DNA of 10,018 bases from CAZEAN01 sp964510225 (lineage in GTDB: Bacteria > Planctomycetota > Planctomycetia > Isosphaerales > Isosphaeraceae), in assembly GCA_964510225.1 (NCBI GenBank), contig CAZEAN010000176.1, positions 1-10,018 of the forward strand, read 5' to 3'. A program made the translations under genes and the position numbers. Below are positions 6,219 to 10,018 of the stretch, piece by piece (positions within the stretch are counted from its first letter, which is position 1; every line of letters starts with the position of its first letter). The notes below the pieces were generated by a model. That model searched no databases and was not told the DNA's origin. It saw nothing but the letters and a program-made list of their open reading frames with translations.

Positions 6219-7622
6219 ATGATCCCCTCGCTTGTTCTCGCACTTTCAATCGGCCTTTCGACATCAAGTAGCAGCCCTGCAGAATCGAACGAGGATACTC
6301 GGCCGAACATCGTTTTCTTCCTGAGTGACGACCATCGAGCCGATCTCCTTGGGTCTGCGGGACATCCGATCCTGAAAACGCCCAACCTCGATCAACTCGC
6401 TGCGCGAGGGACTCGGTTCGAGAGCATGTTCGTCACCACCTCGATTTGTGCTGCGAGTCGAGCCACACTCTTGACGGGGCTGTATGAGCGAGGCCACCGC
6501 TTTACCTTCGGTACTCCACCACTTGACCCGCTCTTCTGTGCAACCAGCTATCCCGCACGCCTCAAGGCCGAAGGTTACCGGACGGGGTTCGTGGGGAAGT
6601 TTGGAGTGAAGGCATCTCAAGAGTCAATCGAGGCGATGTTTGATGACTGGACTTTCCTAAATCGTAATCCCTACTTCAAGACACAACCGGACGGCACGAA
6701 GCGCCATCTTTCGGAGATCGCTGCTGATCATGCGATCGAGTTCCTACGATCTCAGTCGAGTGAGACGCCATTCTGTCTCTCGTTGAGTTTCAACGCACCA
6801 CATGCTGAAGATTCGGACAAGGAAAACCACTACCCTTGGCCAAAAGCAGTCGACGGGCTTTACGACGACCTGGAGATTCCGCTCCCTCATCTTTCAGACC
6901 CGGAAATTTTTGAGTCGATTCCCGAGGTGTTGCAAGACTCGATGAACCGGGATAGATGGTACTGGCGTTGGGATACTCCCGAGAAGTATCAGAAAAACGT
7001 CAAGGCTTACTTCCGGATGCTCAGTGGCGTTGACCATGTAATCGGTAGGTTGCTCGATGAGTTGGAACGACTCGGTTTCGACGACAACACGGTCGTGATC
7101 TTCTCGGGGGACAACGGCTACTACCTCGGATCACGGGGCTTTGCTGGTAAGTGGTCCCACTATGAGGAATCGCTCCGAGTCCCCTTGATTATCGCCGATC
7201 CTCGGCTCCCCAAGACCGCCCAAGGGCGTGTTGTTGATCCGGTGGTGCTGAACGTCGATGTTGCCCCCACCATCCTCGAAGTTGCGGGTATCACACCGCC
7301 CGAGCATTACCAAGGTCGAAGCCTTACCTCGTTACTGGACCAATCTGCGCCCAGCGACTGGCGGACTGATTTCTTTTGCGAGCATCTCTTCAACAATGCT
7401 CGGATACCAAAGTGGGAAGGAATCCGCGGCGCACGCTGGGTCTACGCTCGTTACTTTGAGGAGGAGCCACCCTTTGAGTTTCTCCACGACCTCGAAACCG
7501 ATCCCCAGCAGCTCCAGAATTGTGCAGACGATCCCTCCTCCAGTGCGATCTTGGACGAACTCCGTGAACGTACAGAGACGTTGAGGAAGGCGTACTCCAA
7601 CCCAATCGTTGAATTGGATTGA
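6219..7622 (+). CDS. Exported type I sulfatase (formylglycine-dependent)
   Basis: The protein hydrolyses a sulfate ester, probably on a polysaccharide or glycan, outside the cytoplasm. From the ATG at 6219 it has 467 residues. Residues 1 to about 20 form a signal peptide (hydrophobic core LVLALSIGL, then a Ser-rich stretch). The alkaline-phosphatase-fold sulfatase domain starts at RPNIVFFLSDDHR (28-40), where D37 and D38 should bind calcium. The maturation motif is C-A-A-S-R (77-81), followed by ATLLTG; C77 should be converted to formylglycine by a maturase not seen here. Further family marks are GKFG (126-129), NAPH (192-195), FSGDNG (295-300) with metal ligands D298 and N299, GKWSHYEESLRVPL (310-323), and the late FLHDLETDP block (421-429). 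The motif has Ala where Pro is usual, a variant known among active sulfatases. Substrate and subfamily cannot be assigned by eye. The upstream aldehyde dehydrogenase may share its transcript; downstream, a stem-loop separates it from convergent serA. Confidence 0.94.
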   Translation: MIPSLVLALSIGLSTSSSSPAESNEDTRPNIVFFLSDDHRADLLGSAGHPILKTPNLDQLAARGTRFESMFVTTSICAASRATLLTGLYERGHRFTFGTPPLDPLFCATSYPARLKAEGYRTGFVGKFGVKASQESIEAMFDDWTFLNRNPYFKTQPDGTKRHLSEIAADHAIEFLRSQSSETPFCLSLSFNAPHAEDSDKENHYPWPKAVDGLYDDLEIPLPHLSDPEIFESIPEVLQDSMNRDRWYWRWDTPEKYQKNVKAYFRMLSGVDHVIGRLLDELERLGFDDNTVVIFSGDNGYYLGSRGFAGKWSHYEESLRVPLIIADPRLPKTAQGRVVDPVVLNVDVAPTILEVAGITPPEHYQGRSLTSLLDQSAPSDWRTDFFCEHLFNNARIPKWEGIRGARWVYARYFEEEPPFEFLHDLETDPQQLQNCADDPSSSAILDELRERTETLRKAYSNPIVELD

Positions 7623-7641
7623 TTAACAACAATGCCGGACG

Positions 7642-7681
7642 CCTGGGTACAGCGAAGGGGTTGTCTGATCCTGTACCCAGG
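7642..7681. terminator. Stem-loop between convergent genes, probable bidirectional terminator
   Basis: CCTGGGTACAG (7642-7652) pairs perfectly with CTGTACCCAGG (7671-7681) around an 18-nt loop. It starts 20 nt after the sulfatase stop and ends 5 nt before the serA stop codon at 7687-7689. On the plus strand TTCTCTT follows, a weak T-rich tail. The place between two convergent genes and the perfect 11-bp stem make termination in both directions the best reading. Confidence 0.65.
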
Positions 7682-7686
7682 TTCTC

Positions 7687-9366
7687 TTAGAACTGCAACC
7701 AGCTGGGCAGATCGGACGGCAGTGGGAGGCGGATCAAACGGACGCTGAGGATCTCCGGAAGCTGTTCGACAGCTTGGAGCGCTTCGGCATCGGGGAGGTT
7801 GTCGAGATTGACGACACCGATTGCCTCACCACCCGGGGTGTCGCGGCCGACATTCATCTGGGCGATATTGACACCTCGATTACCAAATTCGGTTCCGATC
7901 GCGCCGATCAATCCTGGGCGGTCGTTGTGAGTGAAGATCAGGAGATTGCCGTCGAGGTGGGCATCGAGTCGGTACGGTCCGAGCCGGATAAGCCGGAGGA
8001 ACTCGCGACCAAAGAGGGTACCGGCGGCGATGTATTCCTTCTTGTCAGTTTTGACCTCGGTCTGGATCATTGAGCCGAAGTCACCGGTCTCGGTGGAAGT
8101 CTCCTCGCTCAGTGAGATTCCCCGTTCCCTCAGTCGAGCCTCAGCGTTGACCAAGTTCGCCTGACCTTCGAGAGCACTCTCAAGCCAACCCGCAGCGAAG
8201 GCAGCCGTGATCAACTTCGTGTTCTTCGACGCAACTTCCCCGCGGTAGCGAATGCAAGCCGACTCCACCACCCCACGGGCCATCTGAGCGTGAAGCATCC
8301 CGAGTCGTCGTGCCAAGTCAAGGAACTGCCGGAGGTCTTCGAGTTCGGCTCGACCCAGTGCAGGCATATTTACCGAGAACCGAACCTGACCCCGCGCCAG
8401 AAAGTCAACGAGCAGTCGGGCCGCCTCTTCGGCAACGGCGACCTGAGCTTCCTGGGTCGAGGCGCCGAGGTGCGGTGTGACCAGGACCTTCGGGTGATTG
8501 ACCAGAGGGTGATCAGCCGGGGGCGGTTCAGGATCGAAAACGTCGATCGCAGCACCGGCGACGTGGCCGCTGTCGAGGGCTTCCTTGAGATCGGTCGGAT
8601 TGATCAAGCCGCCGCGCGCACAGTTGATGATCCGGACGCCAGACTTCATCTTGGCGATTGTCGCTGCACTGATGAGGTTTTTGGTCTCCTCGGTCATTGG
8701 GGTGTGGAGGGTGATGTAATCGCAGCGGCCCCAAAGTTCGTCGAGGTCAGCGACACGTTCGACACCGAGTTCCACAGCGCGTTCGGCGGTCAGAAACGGA
8801 TCGTAGCCGATCACTTGCATCTCGAAGCCGATGGAACGTTGCGCGACCGCTTGGCCGACGCGGCCCATTCCGATGATCCCGAGCGTTTTTCCTTCGAGCT
8901 GACGGCCGGCGAGCTTCGATCGCTCCCATTTGCCGGCCTTGAGACTCTCGTTGGCGATCGCAACGTTCCGGGAGAGGGCGAGCATCAAGGCCATGGTATG
9001 TTCGGCGGTGGCGATGGTATTGCCGCCGGGGGTGTTCATGACGACGACACCGTTCCGGGTCGCGGCGGGAACGTCGATATTATCGACTCCGACCCCAGCG
9101 CGGGCGATCGCCTTCAGTCGCTCTTGCCCTTCGAGGATTTCGGCGGTGACCTGCGTGCCCGACCGAACGACGAGGGCATCTGCCTCGGCCAAAGCCGCTT
9201 TCAAACCCGCCACATCTTTGGCCAATTCAGTCTTAACCAGGACCTCGAACTCAGGCTCTGCTCGAAGCAAGGCCAATCCATCTTCGGAAACTTTGTCGGT
9301 AACTAACACGCGGTGAAGCACTTGGGGAAACTCCGGTCGTTCAGATTCATCAGGACGATCTCTCAT
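7687..9366 (-). CDS. serA: D-3-phosphoglycerate dehydrogenase with C-terminal ACT domain
   Basis: SerA oxidises 3-phosphoglycerate to 3-phosphohydroxypyruvate with NAD+, the first step of serine synthesis, in the cytoplasm. Counting 559 residues from the ATG at 9366, the catalytic domain starts at RVLVTDK (19-25). The NAD site is GMGRVG (166-171) with D189 after the second strand, selecting NAD. The catalytic set is R251 (NCARGG), E280 (DPEPPP) and H299 (HLGAST). An intervening allosteric-type domain covers about 335-460 and an ACT domain about 473-546, with the DRPGLIGAIG turn (482-491); this is the long type I form, usually a tetramer that may be inhibited by serine. The start is uncertain: a GTG at 9321 has GGAG 9 nt upstream and would begin the protein 3 residues before RVLVTDK, as in most relatives, whereas the ATG at 9366 has only a weak AAGATAA leader and adds 15 charged residues. 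It stands alone, convergent with the sulfatase and divergent from the LRR gene. Confidence 0.97.
   Translation of the reverse strand: MRDRPDESERPEFPQVLHRVLVTDKVSEDGLALLRAEPEFEVLVKTELAKDVAGLKAALAEADALVVRSGTQVTAEILEGQERLKAIARAGVGVDNIDVPAATRNGVVVMNTPGGNTIATAEHTMALMLALSRNVAIANESLKAGKWERSKLAGRQLEGKTLGIIGMGRVGQAVAQRSIGFEMQVIGYDPFLTAERAVELGVERVADLDELWGRCDYITLHTPMTEETKNLISAATIAKMKSGVRIINCARGGLINPTDLKEALDSGHVAGAAIDVFDPEPPPADHPLVNHPKVLVTPHLGASTQEAQVAVAEEAARLLVDFLARGQVRFSVNMPALGRAELEDLRQFLDLARRLGMLHAQMARGVVESACIRYRGEVASKNTKLITAAFAAGWLESALEGQANLVNAEARLRERGISLSEETSTETGDFGSMIQTEVKTDKKEYIAAGTLFGREFLRLIRLGPYRLDAHLDGNLLIFTHNDRPGLIGAIGTEFGNRGVNIAQMNVGRDTPGGEAIGVVNLDNLPDAEALQAVEQLPEILSVRLIRLPLPSDLPSWLQF
9331..9334 (-). 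promoter_or_regulatory. Shine-Dalgarno-like GGAG supporting an internal GTG start for serA
   Basis: On the minus strand GGAG lies 9 nt before the in-frame GTG at 9321. Using it gives a 544-residue SerA whose N-terminus (MLHRVLVTDK) matches the usual family start. The ATG at 9366 has no comparable site. If the GTG is used, this element is the real ribosome-binding site and the upstream 45 bp are leader. Confidence 0.45.
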
Positions 9367-9551
9367 TTATCTTGATGATCCGACGTTGGATTCACAACGC
9401 CAAATCGGTGTTGCAAGTGTCGACTCCTGTCGTCACTGCTTATTGCCAATCAGCGAGAGCGAACCGAAGTCGCGGTTATGGTAGAACAATATCATTGATA
9501 AATGACACGGTGCCGAGGCAATGGAACCCTAACCGTTGATGTGTGAGCGTC
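9367..9551. other. Divergent intergenic region between serA and the LRR gene
   Basis: These 185 bp should hold promoters for both flanking genes. I found no convincing -35/-10 pair on either strand. Small inverted repeats are present, such as CGTTG-GATTCA-CAACG at about 9383-9398 and TCATT-GATA-AATGA at about 9491-9504; these are short enough to be chance. The open frames on the minus strand that reach into this region from 9818 are antisense shadows of the LRR gene. Confidence 0.4.
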
Positions 9552-10018
9552 ATGGCTTCTGATCCTGAAGGTTGGCAGACCGCGCTCGATCGAATCGCCG
9601 CCGAGCGTAAACAACAAACCGGTTTTCTCGACCTCGGCCGTCTTGGCCTCGAAGAACTCCCCGACGAGCTGTTCAAGCTGACCCACCTCACCAGACTCAA
9701 CCTGGGTTGGCGTTGGCAGGATGAGCAAGGGAAGTACCACGACGCTGAGTCCAACCTGCGCGAAAACAGCCTCCAAGACCAATTGCATCGGCTCAGCCCC
9801 CTCCGACACCTCATTCATCTCTCAATCAGCGGAGCAGGCATCACCGATCTGGCTCCGTTGTCGGACTTGAGCCAACTCCAGTCGCTCAATTGCAGTTTTA
9901 CTCAAGTGAGTGATTTGAGTCCGTTGTCGGACTTGAGCCAACTCCAATCGCTATATTGCAGTTATACTCAAGTGAGTGATTTGAGTCCGTTGTCGGACTT
10001 GAGCCAACTCCAATCGCT
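9552..10018 (+). CDS. Leucine-rich-repeat protein, internalin/SDS22-like repeats (N-terminal part; runs off window)
   Basis: Only the first 155 codons are seen. An in-frame TGA at 9537-9539 limits the start; the ATG at 9552 is chosen, though its ribosome-binding site is weak (GTGAG) and a GTG at 9543 is possible. There is no signal peptide, so the product is probably cytoplasmic. Residues 8-24 form a charged helix (WQTALDRIAAERKQQTG), followed by a first LRR-like stretch, LDLGRLGLEELPDELFKL (26-43), then a charged insert (about 53-76), then 22-residue repeats of the form SDLSPLSDLSQLQSLxCSxTQV from about residue 98 to the edge. This capped N-terminus followed by short bacterial repeats is what I would expect of planctomycete and cyanobacterial LRR proteins that carry a ROC GTPase/COR, TIR or similar C-terminal module; that module would lie outside the window, so the assignment is inference. 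LRRs give a protein- or ligand-binding surface; no catalytic function can be claimed. Confidence 0.85.
   Translation, partial: MASDPEGWQTALDRIAAERKQQTGFLDLGRLGLEELPDELFKLTHLTRLNLGWRWQDEQGKYHDAESNLRENSLQDQLHRLSPLRHLIHLSISGAGITDLAPLSDLSQLQSLNCSFTQVSDLSPLSDLSQLQSLYCSYTQVSDLSPLSDLSQLQS
9855..10018 (+). repeat. 66-bp tandem coding repeats (22-residue LRR units), almost identical
   Basis: Units begin at 9855, 9921 and 9987, each with CCGTTGTCGGACTTGAGCC. Units 1 and 2 differ at 4 of 66 positions, and the 32 bases of unit 3 that are visible match unit 2 exactly. Each encodes one 22-residue leucine-rich repeat. Near-identity at the DNA level, including silent sites, indicates recent duplication, by unequal recombination or slippage, or ongoing homogenisation. 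Copy number may vary between strains, and short-read assemblies could collapse it. Confidence 0.92.

Noticed and set aside
8290..9306. 338-codon open frame on the plus strand
   Set aside because: It is antisense to serA, whose protein is conserved throughout. The translated frame shows no recognisable family and mirrors the GC-rich third-position bias of serA.
9476..9818. Two overlapping minus-strand open frames of 108 and 112 codons
   Set aside because: They are antisense to the start of the LRR gene, which has a clear 22-residue repeat pattern in its own frame.
9855..10018. 66-bp repeats considered as a CRISPR array or non-coding satellite
   Set aside because: The repeats are contiguous without unique spacers and read in frame as leucine-rich repeats.

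Overview
The window looks like chromosomal DNA of a planctomycete (Planctomycetota, plausibly Pirellulales). This rests on gene content, not on a marker gene. It carries a Hanks-type Ser/Thr kinase with an N-terminal anti-sigma-like zinc motif and a membrane segment followed by a repeat-type C-terminus, a secreted sulfatase, a signal-peptide-bearing protein of no recognised family, and an internalin-type leucine-rich-repeat protein. GC content is moderate and there is no sign of an IS element, phage, tRNA, rRNA or CRISPR array.

Layout. (1) Positions 1-1718, minus: N-terminal 572 codons of a membrane-anchored Ser/Thr protein kinase that runs off the left edge. (2) 1719-2065: non-coding, with two strong inverted repeats that probably end the next minus-strand gene. 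(3) 2066-4108, minus: a 680-residue exported protein of unknown function whose N- and C-terminal beta-rich segments resemble each other. (4) 4109-4662: a 554-bp divergent intergenic region with a 13-bp direct repeat just upstream of the minus-strand gene and a possible extended -10 promoter for the plus-strand gene. (5) 4663-6138, plus: an NAD-dependent aldehyde dehydrogenase very like the animal ALDH1/ALDH2 class. (6) 6219-7622, plus: an exported type I sulfatase, separated from the dehydrogenase by a 12-bp-stem hairpin. (7) 7642-7681: a stem-loop between convergent genes. (8) 7687-9366, minus: complete SerA (3-phosphoglycerate dehydrogenase) with a C-terminal ACT domain. (9) 9552-10018, plus: start of a cytoplasmic leucine-rich-repeat protein running off the right edge, with almost identical 66-bp DNA repeats.

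Functional links are limited. The dehydrogenase and sulfatase point the same way and could be co-transcribed. A role in using sulfated polysaccharides (desulfation outside the cytoplasm, aldehyde oxidation inside) is possible but inferred. SerA is housekeeping serine synthesis. The kinase and the unknown exported protein share a strand but are separated by 347 bp containing terminator-like structures, so they are probably separate units.

I found no clear new multi-gene system. The items most worth following are the unrecognised exported protein with its apparent internal domain duplication, and the LRR protein at the right edge, whose effector half lies outside the window.
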